Both the position numbers and the translations under genes were made by a program. DNA of 64,000 nucleotides from Hyphomicrobiales bacterium (GTDB lineage: Bacteria > Pseudomonadota > Alphaproteobacteria > Rhizobiales > Rhizobiaceae). Where the stretch lies: contig UBYX01000025.1 in NCBI GenBank assembly GCA_900469955.1, positions 1 to 64,000 on the forward strand, given 5' to 3'. Numbering within the stretch: the first letter of the stretch is position 1; each line of letters starts with the position of its first letter. The notes beneath the pieces were generated by a model. It was not told where the DNA came from, searched no databases, and worked only from the letters and a program-made list of their open reading frames with translations. This document shows, in pieces, positions 55,589-64,000 of this stretch.

Positions 55589-56074
55589 ATGTCTAAGAAC
55601 ACCATTTGCCTGTGGTACAACAAGGACGCAGAGGAAGCGGCCCGCTTCTATGCCGAGACCTTCCCGGACAGCAAGGTCGGAGCCATAATCCGGGCGCCCG
55701 GCGACTATCCCAGTGGACAAGAGGGCGACGTTCTGGTCGTCGAATTCACGGTGGCAGGTGTCGCCTGCATCGGATTGAACGGCGGCCCCGCGTTCAAGCA
55801 CAGCGAAGCCTTCTCGTTCCAGATCAGCACCGAGGACCAGGAAGAAACAGACCGCTATTGGAACGCCATCGTCGGCAATGGCGGTCAAGAAAGCGAATGC
55901 GGCTGGTGCAAGGATAAATGGGGCATCTCCTGGCAGATCACACCTCGTATCCTGACCGACGCGCTTGCAGCAGGCGGGGAAGAAGCCAAGCGCGCATTCG
56001 ACGCGATGATGACGATGAGGAAAATCGACGTGGCGACGATCGATGCGGCACGAAAAGGGGATAACGCTCAATGA
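55589..56074 (+). CDS. PhnB-like VOC protein
   Basis: A 161-residue protein beginning MSKNTICLWYNKDAEEAARFYAETFP, typical of PhnB/3-demethylubiquinone methyltransferase-like VOC proteins. Later WCKDKWGISWQITPRIL gives the standard end of the fold. No enzyme activity assured. It follows 232 bases of AT/GC-mixed noncoding sequence after the DUF1801 gene. It overlaps the next gene by 4 bases. Confidence 0.88.
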   Translation: MSKNTICLWYNKDAEEAARFYAETFPDSKVGAIIRAPGDYPSGQEGDVLVVEFTVAGVACIGLNGGPAFKHSEAFSFQISTEDQEETDRYWNAIVGNGGQESECGWCKDKWGISWQITPRILTDALAAGGEEAKRAFDAMMTMRKIDVATIDAARKGDNAQ

Positions 56075-56292
56075 CGACGGAAAAGATAAAGGGACCTGCT
56101 TCCTATTTCCCGTCAATCGAGAAGAAATACGGCCGGCCCATTGGTGACGGGCAAGCGCTGGTAAGACAGCGCTTGCCCGCCAAGCACATGGAGCTTGTGG
56201 ATATGCTGAAGAGCGAACATGGGATGGGCCATGGGCATGCAAATGCCCTGGTGGCGTATACTCTCGCGCAAGACAAGCAGGCGGCTTCGTGA
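56071..56292 (+). CDS. DUF4287 family small protein
   Basis: A 73-residue protein: GPASYFPSIEKKYGRPIGDGQ and KHMELVDMLKSEHGMGHGHANALVAY, the DUF4287 pattern. It starts in the last codons of the PhnB-like gene (ATGA). These small proteins often neighbour VOC and DUF1801 genes; their role is unknown. Confidence 0.75.
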   Translation: MTTEKIKGPASYFPSIEKKYGRPIGDGQALVRQRLPAKHMELVDMLKSEHGMGHGHANALVAYTLAQDKQAAS

Positions 56293-56305
56293 CTGAACCT
56301 TATTG

Positions 56306-56357
56306 AGGCGGAGCGCCGGTCCTGGCGAGGGCATTGGAAACCACGGCGCGTCCGCCT
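56306..56357. terminator. Inverted repeat between convergent genes
   Basis: AGGCGGA (56306-56312) pairs with TCCGCCT (56351-56357), and inside it GCGCC (56313-56317) pairs with GGCGC (56345-56349), giving 12 pairs with a one-base bulge. It lies between stops at 56292 and 56394. Confidence 0.45.
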
Positions 56358-56393
56358 TCGTCCAAAGCCTATCCTATCCTCGGCGCCTCCCCC

Positions 56394-57269
56394 TCAAACC
56401 TCGTCGAACGAGAGCCCCCAGTCTTCCTCGCCGTACCACTCCTCCCCTTTAGGCGGGGTCTGCCAGCGAAAACTGCGCACCTGGTAGCCGCGGCGGCTTT
56501 GGAATGCCTCGGCAAGTCGCTCATGGCGACCGGCTGGAGGGGCTTCCTGTCCCTCCGCCCAGACGAACGACACCGGCTGCAGGAACCGCGCGCCGAAGCT
56601 TTCGGCCCGTCGCCGGTCTATGAGAAGGAAGCCGGCCCGGCGGGTGAAGCCGGTCGACCGGCCGTTCTCGATCGCCGGCACGCCCAGCGGAAACAGCAGC
56701 CGTCCGCCGATATCGAGATTGTCGATCCAGGCTTCGGGCGGGTGGTCGAGCGCGAAGTTGGCGTAGATGACATCCGCATCCTCCGTCGGCCATTCGGTCG
56801 CATCGCCTGTAAAGACTACGACCTGAGGATAACCGGCCAAGTTGTTCCGCGCGCTTTGCGCCAGCGCCTCGTCATATTCGACCGCGACGACCCGACCGGA
56901 CGAGCCTACGAGTTCGGCGATGATCGCCGTATAATATCCGGTCCCTGCACCGAGATGGGCAACCGTCTCCCCTTCCCTGATTCCAAGCACGTGAAGGGCG
57001 CCCGCATGAAGCGAGGGCATGCCGTTGTTGACGCCGCGCTTGACGTCGATGCCGATCAGCGCGTCCTGATAGAGAACAACGGGATCGCTGGAAGCCAGCT
57101 CCCTGTAGTTGCGGAAGTCATTGTAGAGCCAGGGCGGCGATCCGACGAAATCCTCTCGCGCGACGGCGGAAAATGCCGCCAGCAGCCGGTCATTGCCGGC
57201 CACTCCGGCCTTCGCCAATATCTGCCTGGCATAGAACTGGCGGTGCAGCGGCGCATCTTCGAAAGCCAT
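56394..57269 (-). CDS. Methyltransferase, protein-isoaspartate O-methyltransferase-like
   Basis: A 291-residue protein. The N-terminal region YARQILAKAGVAGNDRLLAAFSAVAREDFVG and the DALIGIDVKRGVNNGMPSL segment resemble PCMT-like enzymes. The SAM motif VAHLGAGTGYYTAIIAELVG lies near residue 103. It has about 75 residues beyond the usual 215, ending EDWGLSFDEV. Whether it repairs isoaspartate is uncertain. It is divergent from the RarD-type transporter gene. Confidence 0.78.
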   Translation of the reverse strand: MAFEDAPLHRQFYARQILAKAGVAGNDRLLAAFSAVAREDFVGSPPWLYNDFRNYRELASSDPVVLYQDALIGIDVKRGVNNGMPSLHAGALHVLGIREGETVAHLGAGTGYYTAIIAELVGSSGRVVAVEYDEALAQSARNNLAGYPQVVVFTGDATEWPTEDADVIYANFALDHPPEAWIDNLDIGGRLLFPLGVPAIENGRSTGFTRRAGFLLIDRRRAESFGARFLQPVSFVWAEGQEAPPAGRHERLAEAFQSRRGYQVRSFRWQTPPKGEEWYGEEDWGLSFDEV

Positions 57270-57416
57270 TCAACACTCCACTTTTAGGAGACCACGATTC
57301 GATCCGAAGCCCGCAGAATCGTGACAGGTCATGGATCCTTCACCGAAATGAATTGGTTCAGCGCAACCTATTCGTTTAGACCGGCCAATCACAGAACAAA
57401 ATCTTGGAAACACCTC

Positions 57417-58334
57417 ATGGCTACCGACACCATTCCGGCTCCCGTCAAGAACGAGGATACGCCGCGCGGCTTCGCTTTTGGGCTGGCAGCCTATTTCCTG
57501 TGGGGGTTTCTGCCGATCTACATGAAGGCCGTTGCCCATATCCCTGCGCTGGAAGTGCTTTCCCACCGGGTGATCTGGTCGGTGCCTGTCGCCGGCGTCG
57601 TGCTCTTGGCGCTCGGTCGGACGGGCGATCTGAAGGCGGCGGCCCGCTCGCCGCGGACCATGGCGATGGCCGGCTTGACCGCGGCCCTCATCACCGTCAA
57701 CTGGATGACCTATATCTGGGCGATCAGCGCGGGCCGCGCTCTCGATACCGCGCTCGGCTACTTCATCAATCCGCTCTTCAGCATCTTCCTGGCGGCGGTG
57801 CTGCTGAAGGAAAAACTGTCCGGCGTCCAGTTGGTGGGGATCGCGCTCGTGGTCGCTGCCGTCGCGATCCTCACTGTCGATGCCGGCGGGCTTCCCTGGG
57901 TTTCGCTGGTGCTGACGATCAGCTGGGGATTCTATGCCTTTTTCCGCAAGACCCTGCCGGTCGGGCCGAATCAGGGCTTTTTCCTGGAGGTCGCGATCCT
58001 CGCCCTGCCTTGCCTGTTCTACATCGTCTATCTCGAAACGACGGGTCAGGGCCATCTGATGCAGACGGGGCTTTCGGACAGCCTGCTGCTCCTCGCCAGC
58101 GGACTGGTGACCGCCGTGCCGCTGATCATGTATGCCAACGGCGCCAAGCTTCTGACGCTCTCCACGATCGCGATCATGCAGTATATCGCGCCGACGATGA
58201 TCTTCCTGATCGCCGTCTTCGTCTTCCACGAGCCGCTGAGCCTCGTGAAGCTCTTTGCCTTCGTGCTCATCTGGTCGGCGCTGATCATCTACACCTGGTC
58301 GATGCGACGCCAGGCGCGCGGCAGCAGGACCTAG
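57417..58334 (+). CDS. rarD: EamA/RarD-type transporter
   Basis: A 305-residue membrane protein with about ten helices. Start RGFAFGLAAYFLWGFLPIYMKAVAHIPALEVLSHRVIWS is diagnostic of RarD (chloramphenicol-sensitive protein RarD). DMT-superfamily proteins move small metabolites; the RarD substrate is not established. ATG 57417 gives the family N-terminus. The gene converges on the LOG gene, sharing a terminator. Confidence 0.9.
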   Translation: MATDTIPAPVKNEDTPRGFAFGLAAYFLWGFLPIYMKAVAHIPALEVLSHRVIWSVPVAGVVLLALGRTGDLKAAARSPRTMAMAGLTAALITVNWMTYIWAISAGRALDTALGYFINPLFSIFLAAVLLKEKLSGVQLVGIALVVAAVAILTVDAGGLPWVSLVLTISWGFYAFFRKTLPVGPNQGFFLEVAILALPCLFYIVYLETTGQGHLMQTGLSDSLLLLASGLVTAVPLIMYANGAKLLTLSTIAIMQYIAPTMIFLIAVFVFHEPLSLVKLFAFVLIWSALIIYTWSMRRQARGSRT

Positions 58335-58342
58335 AGATCAAA

Positions 58343-58372
58343 ATTTCGCGTCGCTTCTCACAGACGCGAAAT
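58343..58372. terminator. Bidirectional terminator between rarD and the LOG gene
   Basis: ATTTCGCGTC (58343-58352) and GACGCGAAAT (58363-58372) form a perfect 10-base stem. Its right arm is inside the last codons of the LOG gene. On the minus strand the stem is followed by TTTT. Confidence 0.7.
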
Positions 58373-58963
58373 CACCGCCTCTTCGCCGCCTGAGCGGCCG
58401 CGGTCTTCGCCATGTTCGAGGATCGCGGGCACGATGTCCTCGATGTCGGAGATGACCAGCGGCTGCACGAGATGGGCGCGGTGGATGAAGCCCTGCTCCC
58501 GCATGTGATGAATGAGGTCCAGCATCGGGTCCCAGAAGCCGCCGATATTGGCGAAGACCATCGGCTTCTCGTGCCGGCCGAGCTGCGCCCAGGTCATGAT
58601 CTCGACGATCTCCTCAAGCGTGCCGATGCCGCCCGGCAGGGTCACGAAAGCGTCAGAGCGCTCGAACATCTTGTGCTTGCGCGCATGCATGTCGTCGGTC
58701 ACAATCAGTTCGTCGAGCTGGCCCAGCGAATGGCGGGTCGCCTCCATATCGACAAGAAATTCGGGAATGATGCCGGTGACCTGACCGTCGTTCGACAGAA
58801 CACCGGCTGCGACCGCGCCCATGATGCCCTTTGTGCCTCCGCCATAAACCAGCCGAAGCCCATGGGCGGCAATGGATTTTCCGAGCGCGCGGCCCGCCGC
58901 GATATAGGCGGGATCTCGTCCCGGTTGCGAGCCGCAATAGACGCAGATGGATCGAATCGGCAC
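58358..58963 (-). CDS. LOG-family protein (Rossmann-like nucleotide phosphoribohydrolase)
   Basis: A 201-residue protein of the TIGR00730/LOG family. The signature PGGIGTLEE is at residues 110-118, with VYCGSQPGRDP at the start and VYGGGTKGIMGAVA before it. Such enzymes cleave nucleoside monophosphates; plant and some bacterial members release active cytokinins. No cytokinin synthesis gene is in view, so a general nucleotide role is as likely. Confidence 0.9.
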   Translation of the reverse strand: MPIRSICVYCGSQPGRDPAYIAAGRALGKSIAAHGLRLVYGGGTKGIMGAVAAGVLSNDGQVTGIIPEFLVDMEATRHSLGQLDELIVTDDMHARKHKMFERSDAFVTLPGGIGTLEEIVEIMTWAQLGRHEKPMVFANIGGFWDPMLDLIHHMREQGFIHRAHLVQPLVISDIEDIVPAILEHGEDRGRSGGEEAVISRL

Positions 58964-59174
58964 AAGTATTCTCCGTCAGGCATTCAAAGGGAGGCATGGG
59001 CATGCCCGAATGTGGAAATTGACGGGAAACGCCCGGAAGAGCAAGGCTTTATACCGTGAAAAGCTTGTGAAGACAGGAGGAAAAGGTTAATCCGAATATG
59101 CGACGCTAGGCCTTGTTCCTTTGATCCGGATCCTTCTGCCGGAAGGATTTTGAGGCCCGTCGGGAGAGACATTG

Positions 59175-60977
59175 ATGATGAAAAACCGTGCGGGCTTGCT
59201 GGCCCTGATTGTACTTGCCGCTGCATCGCTTCTGATGGTGTTTTTCGTGTTGCCGAGGATCAGCCAGGATGCAAAGCCGATCGGCGAAGCGATCAATGCC
59301 GCAGGCGATGCCGTGAAGGAAGCAATCACCGAGCCGCAGCAGACCGCCAAGGCTCCGGAAGCGCCGAAAACGGGCGAACAGGCGACCGCTCCGGCGCCAT
59401 CCTCTTCCGCAAAGCCTGAGGCTCCCGCGTCCTCCACTCAACCGGCCTCCACGCCACCGGCAAGCCAGGCCGCGGCTTTATCGCCCTCCTTCGACGTGTT
59501 GCGCGTCGAGCCGGACGGCTCGACCGTGATCGCCGGCCGCGCCGCACCCAATTCCAAGCTGGAGATCACCAACGGCGCCGCCGTCGTGGCCAAGGTTGAT
59601 GTCGGCCCGAGCGGCGATTTCGCGGTGGTGCTCGACAATCCGCTGCCGCCCGGCGACCACCAGCTCGTGCTGAAGGCGACCGGCAAGGACGGCACGACCG
59701 TGACCTCCGAAGAGACCGCGACGGTTTCCGTTCCGGCCAGCAAGAGCGGCCAGCTGCTCGCCATGGTGACCAAACCGGGCAAGGCAAGCCGTGTCATGAC
59801 GCTGCCCGGACAGAGCCCGGCCTCTCCGTCGCCAACCGCCGGATCGCAGGCGCCCGCCGGGCTGCCGGCAACGATCTCTCCAGCCTCAGTGCCCGCCGCT
59901 GCCGCTTCCGATGTCGCCGGCGTGCTGCCTGGCCTGCCTGCGGGCTCCTCCAACCTTGCCTCCTCGGCGCCCAACGTCGCCACGGCCTCGCCTACCCCGG
60001 ACAACCCGGCTTCCGCCGATCTCAGGGTAACCGCCGTCGAGATCGAAGGAGCCAAGCTTTTCATCGCCGGCATCACGAAACCCGGAACCTCCGTTCGCGG
60101 CGAGGCCGACGGCAAGCCGATCGGCACCGCCAAGGCCGGTCAGGACGGCAGTTTCGTGATAGAAGGACTGACTAACCTTTCGGTCGGCGATCACCGGATC
60201 AGCGTCGAATCGCTTTCGGCGAGCGGCCAGGCGCTGTTGCGCGTCGAGGTGCCGTTCAACCGCCCGGCAGGCGAACAGGTCGCCGCGGTTGCCGGTTCGT
60301 CGGTCGCGACCTCCATGAGCGGCGTCGACGGCGGTGCCTTCGACAAACTGCGCAATGAGACCGTCCGTGCCTTCAACCTCCTCAAGAACCTCTATGGTGC
60401 CGGCAAGGTGCCGTCGATGGAAGAGGTCGCCGCCGCCCGGTCTGCAACAGGCATCGCGCTGAAGTCGCTGGCGGAATATCAGCTGCCCGCAGACGCATCG
60501 GCCGCCGCCCGTCCGATCGCGGATGCTGCGGCGAAAGAAGCAGCAGCGGCACTCGCGGCGCTTAACGCTTTGCCGGGGGATGTGGCTGCCGTCGGCGCCG
60601 GACTGAACCAGGTGGCCGGCATGGTCGGCAAGGCAGTCGGCCCCGTCATCGCCTACCAGCTCAAGAGCGGCGCCGAAATGGCCGCCGCCGCACCTGCCGG
60701 CACGGGCGAGGCTGCCGGCGCCAAGACGATCCAGCAGGCGCCGCTCACCCAGAGCGAGCGCAATTCCGTGATCATCCGGCGCGGCGACACGCTGTGGCAG
60801 ATTTCCCGCCGCCTCTACGGTCAGGGTGTCCGCTACACGACGATCTATCTCGCCAACCAGGATCAGATCGGCAACCCGGACATCATCCAGCCAGGCCAGA
60901 TCTTCGGAGTGCCGGAAGAATTCCGGCCGGATTCGGAAGAGCTCCACCGCCAGCGCCTGCACCCGAAGCGCTCATAA
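59175..60977 (+). CDS. Large LysM-domain envelope protein
   Basis: A 600-residue protein. A hydrophobic N-terminal segment (LLALIVLAAASLLMVFFVLP) anchors it. Next is a Pro/Ala-rich spacer (to about residue 105), then two Ig-like beta domains, near 110-190 (VEPDGSTVIAGRAAPNS) and 275-370 (VEIEGAKLFIAGITKPG). A helical stretch follows, and last a LysM domain near 530-580 (RRGDTLWQISRRLYG...PGQIFGVP). It probably links the inner membrane to the cell wall. ATG 59175 and 59178 are both possible. A good terminator follows. Confidence 0.85.
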   Translation: MMKNRAGLLALIVLAAASLLMVFFVLPRISQDAKPIGEAINAAGDAVKEAITEPQQTAKAPEAPKTGEQATAPAPSSSAKPEAPASSTQPASTPPASQAAALSPSFDVLRVEPDGSTVIAGRAAPNSKLEITNGAAVVAKVDVGPSGDFAVVLDNPLPPGDHQLVLKATGKDGTTVTSEETATVSVPASKSGQLLAMVTKPGKASRVMTLPGQSPASPSPTAGSQAPAGLPATISPASVPAAAASDVAGVLPGLPAGSSNLASSAPNVATASPTPDNPASADLRVTAVEIEGAKLFIAGITKPGTSVRGEADGKPIGTAKAGQDGSFVIEGLTNLSVGDHRISVESLSASGQALLRVEVPFNRPAGEQVAAVAGSSVATSMSGVDGGAFDKLRNETVRAFNLLKNLYGAGKVPSMEEVAAARSATGIALKSLAEYQLPADASAAARPIADAAAKEAAAALAALNALPGDVAAVGAGLNQVAGMVGKAVGPVIAYQLKSGAEMAAAAPAGTGEAAGAKTIQQAPLTQSERNSVIIRRGDTLWQISRRLYGQGVRYTTIYLANQDQIGNPDIIQPGQIFGVPEEFRPDSEELHRQRLHPKRS

Positions 60978-60989
60978 GCCGGCTTCGGT

Positions 60990-61020
60990 CCCCTTCCGCC
61001 TGGCGGGAGGGGACGTTTTT
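60990..61020 (+). terminator. Terminator after the LysM gene
   Basis: A 9-base stem (60990-60998 with 61004-61012, one G-U pair) with a 5-base loop is followed by ACG and five T. It begins 13 bases after the stop. Confidence 0.75.
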
Positions 61021-61497
61021 ACCCGCTTGCGAAAATTTCCGCGCCGACAATCAAGCGCTTATCCTCTTCGTCCGCCCCGTCTTGTCCCCGCCTTTCGAAG
61101 CGACGCGATAATCCTCCTCGTCATCGGTGGGAAACCGGGTTCTAGAACCGGTCGCATCCTCGGGTTCGAAAAACTCGGTTTCCGGTGATGGTCGCGGAAG
61201 GTGCCGCGGAGGGCTGGGAAATCCTCCAAAAGCGCCGAAGGCGGCCGGGGCAGGCGGAAAGCCTGACATCCAATACCCCGAAATACCCCGCCTGCCCTCC
61301 TCCCACCTCAACCGCACCGGAGAAATGTCCGGCGCGGGCGGAGGTGTTTGTGCGTTCTTGCATGGAATAGGGCGAACAGTGCCACTCCCGAGCCGTCGCA
61401 GCCAGTCGAAGCGATTGCGACGCTCGCGTGCTTCGCTTAGCTTGCAGGTCACTCGCCGGCCGCCCCAGACAGGCGCTCCAAGCAGAAGGAGCCAAAG
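61021..61497. other. Gene-poor 477-base gap before the VOC gene
   Basis: Several frames stay open by chance in both directions but none has a good start, ribosome site or recognisable motif. A cluster of palindromic-looking GC-rich blocks lies around 61140-61340. The AGAAGGAGCC ribosome site of the next gene is at the end. No tRNA cloverleaf could be drawn. I see nothing else. Confidence 0.4.
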
Positions 61498-61902
61498 ATG
61501 AACCAGAGCCTCGCGCTGATCGCCCTCGTCGTCCGTGACTATGACGAGGCGATCGACTTCTACGTCAACAAGCTCGGCTTCGTGCTGATGGAAGACCGCT
61601 ATCAGCCGGAGCAGGACAAACGGTGGGTGGTCGTCAAGCCGGCAGGAACCGGCGGCACGTCGCTGCTGCTTGCCCGCGCCTCCACGGCCCATCAGAGCGA
61701 ATATGTCGGCGATCAGGCTGGAGGGCGGGTCTTCCTGTTCCTGCGCACGGACGACTTCTGGCGGGACTACAACACTCTGGTTGATCGCGGCGTCGAATTT
61801 GCAAGGGAGCCGAAGGAGGCCGATTACGGGACCGTGGCGGTCTTCAAGGACCTTTACGGCAACCTCTGGGACCTGGTCGAATTTACCGACGGCAGAGCCT
61901 GA
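61498..61902 (+). CDS. VOC-family glyoxalase-like protein
   Basis: A 134-residue single-module protein. ALIALVVRDYDEAIDFYVNKLGFVLMED is the VOC start, and DLYGNLWDLVEF the end strand with a Glu ligand. It has a strong GGAG ribosome site. It resembles bleomycin-resistance/glyoxalase-like proteins; the substrate is unknown. It converges on the Crp/Fnr regulator gene. Confidence 0.87.
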   Translation: MNQSLALIALVVRDYDEAIDFYVNKLGFVLMEDRYQPEQDKRWVVVKPAGTGGTSLLLARASTAHQSEYVGDQAGGRVFLFLRTDDFWRDYNTLVDRGVEFAREPKEADYGTVAVFKDLYGNLWDLVEFTDGRA

Positions 61903-61974
61903 GCCTCCAAGACAGTCGCCGTGCCTCGGGCAGCCCCCGGTAGCCTCGGGCGGGCCGGACCTTCGGGAACGCGC

Positions 61975-62703
61975 TCACATCTCCCCTAGAAGATCGCGAT
62001 ACTCCTCCTCGGGCTTGCCATATGCATCCTTGGCAAAGTCCTTCATGGCTTCCCGGTTGCGGATGACGATAAGGCCACGCTCGGAGCGGATGAGCCCGTT
62101 TCCTTCCAGCACGTGAAGGGCCGTGGTCACGCTCGGGCGTCGCACAGCCAGCATCAGCGCGATATAATCGTGAGTGATCGACAATTGGGATCCGCCGACC
62201 CTATCCTGCGTCATCAGCAGCCAGCGCGCCAACCGTTCATCGACCTGATGTACTGCATTGGAAAGGGCGGTATAAGTGACCTGGGTCGCCAGGACGTGTA
62301 TCGATTTCGCCAGCAGATCCGCAAACGGGCGGCTTTTCGCCAGCGCATCCCCAAACGTCGCAAGGTCGAGACGATGGCCCCAGCCGTGAGATTGGATCAA
62401 CACTTCATGCAGGCTTCTGGCGCTGCCCACGGCAGGCGGCGTGGGGACAAACCCGTCACGCCCCGACATTCCGGCTTCCGTCTTCTGTCCTTCCGGTGAA
62501 ACCGTGACGATCGAGGCAAGCCCGCTTTCGAGGAAGTAGACATGCTCGATACTCCCCCCGGCTCGCACGATCCGGAAATCCCTTGGAAGCTCGACCTTCT
62601 CCAGACGAGACGAAAATAGCGAAAGCTCCGAGTGCGGAAGCAACTGAAGAAGTCTGTTCTTGAACTTTGAAGTTTGCGGCGACGGCACGGCTCTGCCCTC
62701 CAC
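61975..62703 (-). CDS. Crp/Fnr-family transcription regulator
   Basis: A 242-residue protein with a cyclic-nucleotide-binding-like sensor domain (about 25-140; RIVRAGGSIEHVYFLESGLASIV) and a winged HTH (about 170-225; DYIALMLAVRRPSVTTALHVLEGNGLI). No Cys cluster, so not an oxygen-sensing Fnr. It lies divergently from a response-regulator gene, with both promoters in 175 bases, so one may control the other. Confidence 0.87.
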   Translation of the reverse strand: MEGRAVPSPQTSKFKNRLLQLLPHSELSLFSSRLEKVELPRDFRIVRAGGSIEHVYFLESGLASIVTVSPEGQKTEAGMSGRDGFVPTPPAVGSARSLHEVLIQSHGWGHRLDLATFGDALAKSRPFADLLAKSIHVLATQVTYTALSNAVHQVDERLARWLLMTQDRVGGSQLSITHDYIALMLAVRRPSVTTALHVLEGNGLIRSERGLIVIRNREAMKDFAKDAYGKPEEEYRDLLGEM

Positions 62704-62744
62704 TGGGGCAAGAGTAAGCGCATCTCCTAGCCGTCCGCGCCCTT

Positions 62745-62774
62745 TTTACAAAGCGGACGATGACAATCCATATA
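62745..62774 (+). promoter_or_regulatory. Possible promoter of the response-regulator gene
   Basis: TTTACA (62745-62750) and CATATA (62769-62774) are 18 bases apart. The distance to the ATG at 62879 is about 105 bases. The match is moderate only. Confidence 0.35.
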
Positions 62775-62878
62775 GCAGCAGTGTGGCCGAAATTGGTGGT
62801 CTGTACGACACCAGACAGAGTCGGACCTATCAGAAAAAGCAGATTATACTGATGGGGTAATAAGAGGGATGAGCCGCC

Positions 62879-63247
62879 ATGACCCGCCCCACGATCCTAC
62901 TGTTGGAAGATCAGCCGCTTGTTTCCTGGGAAGTCGAAGAAATGCTGCGTGACGCTGGTTTGGGCGAGGCAGTGGTAATGCCGTCATGTCGCGAGGCCCA
63001 AGCGTGGCTGGTTGACGAATCTCCGAACGCGGCTGTCATAGACATCTTCCTGCGCGACGGCGAATGCGTCGAAATTGCAGAGACCCTCGTGAAGCGCAAT
63101 ATTCCTTTTGTCGTCCACAGCGGCCACAGCCAGCCATCCGACGCCGACAGGGTGTTTCTTCACGGTCAATGGATACCCAAGCCGGCAGACCCGGCCGAGT
63201 TGCTCCACGCGATACGCGAGTGTCTGCTGCAGGCCCATTGCACGTAA
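62879..63247 (+). CDS. Single-domain response regulator
   Basis: A 122-residue receiver domain with no output domain. Phosphorylation Asp lies in AVIDIF near residue 58, the acidic pair in LLLEDQPLVSW, Ser in VVHSGHS and Lys in PKPADP. It may act by protein contact, for example with a histidine kinase or general stress system, as many stand-alone receivers in rhizobia do. GAGCCGCC lies before the ATG. 183 bases separate it from the ABC exporter gene. Confidence 0.88.
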   Translation: MTRPTILLLEDQPLVSWEVEEMLRDAGLGEAVVMPSCREAQAWLVDESPNAAVIDIFLRDGECVEIAETLVKRNIPFVVHSGHSQPSDADRVFLHGQWIPKPADPAELLHAIRECLLQAHCT

Positions 63248-63430
63248 GGAACGGTAGACGCCGCACGCTCCCCGCCGCGGGGCAGACCTCCGCGGTTCGT
63301 CCGCCGGCGCGGCCTGCCTCGCCGAATGTCGAGCTGAAGGACCTGAACTTTCATCAAACCGTCATTGCAACATTCCCCGTCCGCCCTTATGTGCCGGGTG
63401 GCGTTTTGACGCGCCCTCTCGGAGACTTTG

Positions 63431-64000
63431 ATGGCGGACAAGAAAAAGACCGTATCGGCGGATGCCAGCAATCCGCTCGGCACCCTCGTCAACCTGTGGC
63501 CCTATATGTGGCCGCAGGGTCGTGCGGATCTGAAGGCGCGCGTTCTCTGGGCGACCTTCTATCTTTTTCTCGCCAAGTTCGTGCTGCTCGCCGTCCCCTA
63601 TTTCTTCAAATGGGCGACGGATGCGCTGAACGGCAGGCTGGACATGGCGGGAATTCTGCCGGCTTTCCTGCTCGGCGCCGTCGTCCTCGTGATCGCCTAC
63701 AATTTCACCCGCATCCTGCAGGTGGGGCTGAACCAGCTCCGCGACGCGCTGTTTGCCTCGGTCGGGCAACATGCGGTGCGCCAGCTCGCCTACCGCACTT
63801 TCGTGCACATGCACCAGCTTTCGCTGCGCTTCCATTTGGAACGCAAGACCGGCGGGCTGTCGCGCATCATCGAGCGCGGCACCAAGGGCATCGAAACGAT
63901 CGTCCGCTTCACGATCCTCAACTCCGTGCCGACGCTTCTGGAATTCGTGCTGACGGCGATCATCTTCTGGGTGAGCTACGGCTTCTGGTACGTGGCCGTC
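63431..64000 (+). CDS. ABC exporter of the ATM1/HMT1 type (partial, runs off the window)
   Basis: The frame opens at ATG 63431 with GGAG 7 bases upstream and stays open to the end (190 codons). The visible part is the start of a fused ABC exporter: cytoplasmic N-terminus, then helices such as VLWATFYLFLAKFVLLAVPYFF and LPAFLLGAVVLVIAYNF. ERKTGGLSRIIERGTKGIE is the conserved coupling-loop area of ATM1-type transporters (glutathione-linked iron-sulfur or metal export). The ATPase domain is outside the window. Confidence 0.85.
   Translation, partial: MADKKKTVSADASNPLGTLVNLWPYMWPQGRADLKARVLWATFYLFLAKFVLLAVPYFFKWATDALNGRLDMAGILPAFLLGAVVLVIAYNFTRILQVGLNQLRDALFASVGQHAVRQLAYRTFVHMHQLSLRFHLERKTGGLSRIIERGTKGIETIVRFTILNSVPTLLEFVLTAIIFWVSYGFWYVAV

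Noticed and set aside
61140-61200. tRNA-like GGTTCGA motif
   Set aside because: No matching acceptor, D or anticodon stem could be drawn around it.
61051-61692. 213-codon minus-strand frame in the gap after the LysM gene
   Set aside because: It overlaps the start of the well-supported VOC gene, has no ribosome site and the translation looks like a shadow of GC-rich noncoding DNA.

Overview
The window reads as a stretch of chromosome from an alphaproteobacterium of the Rhizobiaceae (Rhizobium / Agrobacterium / Neorhizobium / Shinella-like). The evidence is high GC with strong GC3 bias and several gene orders known from that family: holC-pepA divergent from lptF-lptG-lptD-surA-like-pdxA-rsmA; fabD-fabG-acpP-fabF-mltG-yicC-gmk; rpsF-rpsR-DUF2232-rplI; and dnaB...alr-radA-cvpA-purF. 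I see no rRNA, tRNA, CRISPR array, prophage or insertion sequence. The species is not determined.

Layout. 0.3-6.1 kb: a degenerate GGDEF protein, an ABC-F ATPase, a VapBC-type toxin-antitoxin pair whose toxin is frameshifted, and an S9-family peptidase. 6.2-8.8 kb: three TadE/TadG-like envelope proteins. 8.8-19.4 kb: holC-pepA (minus), a PAP2 phosphatase, then the LPS-export and outer-membrane biogenesis chain running into pdxA and rsmA. 19.6-23.0 kb: small single genes (secreted hypothetical, GST, hydrolase, AHSA1, YcxB-like). 23.1-29.7 kb: the fatty-acid and peptidoglycan block on the minus strand. 29.8-34.1 kb: an aldo/keto reductase, an HTH protein and the ribosomal operon with a structured leader. 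34.1-36.6 kb: a fused BTAD-hydrolase regulator divergent from a methyltransferase. 36.7-46.7 kb: dnaB, an amino-acid ABC uptake set lacking its ATPase, alr, radA, cvpA, purF and an SDR. 46.7-56.3 kb: an accessory-looking patch with an unknown gene, cysS, an intact VapBC translationally chained to three tandem GFA genes, pip, cimA, and stress or unknown small genes. 56.4-64 kb: methyltransferase, RarD-type transporter, LOG-family protein, LysM protein, VOC protein, Crp/Fnr regulator, single-domain response regulator and the start of an ATM1-type ABC exporter that leaves the window.

How it fits together. Most of the window is housekeeping: envelope assembly (LptD/F/G, SurA-like, MltG, FabD/G/F, AcpP), translation (S6, S18, L9, CysS, RsmA), replication and repair (DnaB, HolC, RadA), and purine and cofactor synthesis (PurF, PdxA). 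The most unusual parts are the vapB-vapC-gfa-gfa-gfa chain with four successive 4-bp stop/start overlaps, the BTAD-alpha/beta-hydrolase fusion regulator, a multi-helix RNA leader before rpsF, and a hairpin that buries the ribosome-binding site of an ABC-transporter binding protein. I saw no clearly new defence or mobile system. All functional names are from reading motifs; no database search was possible.
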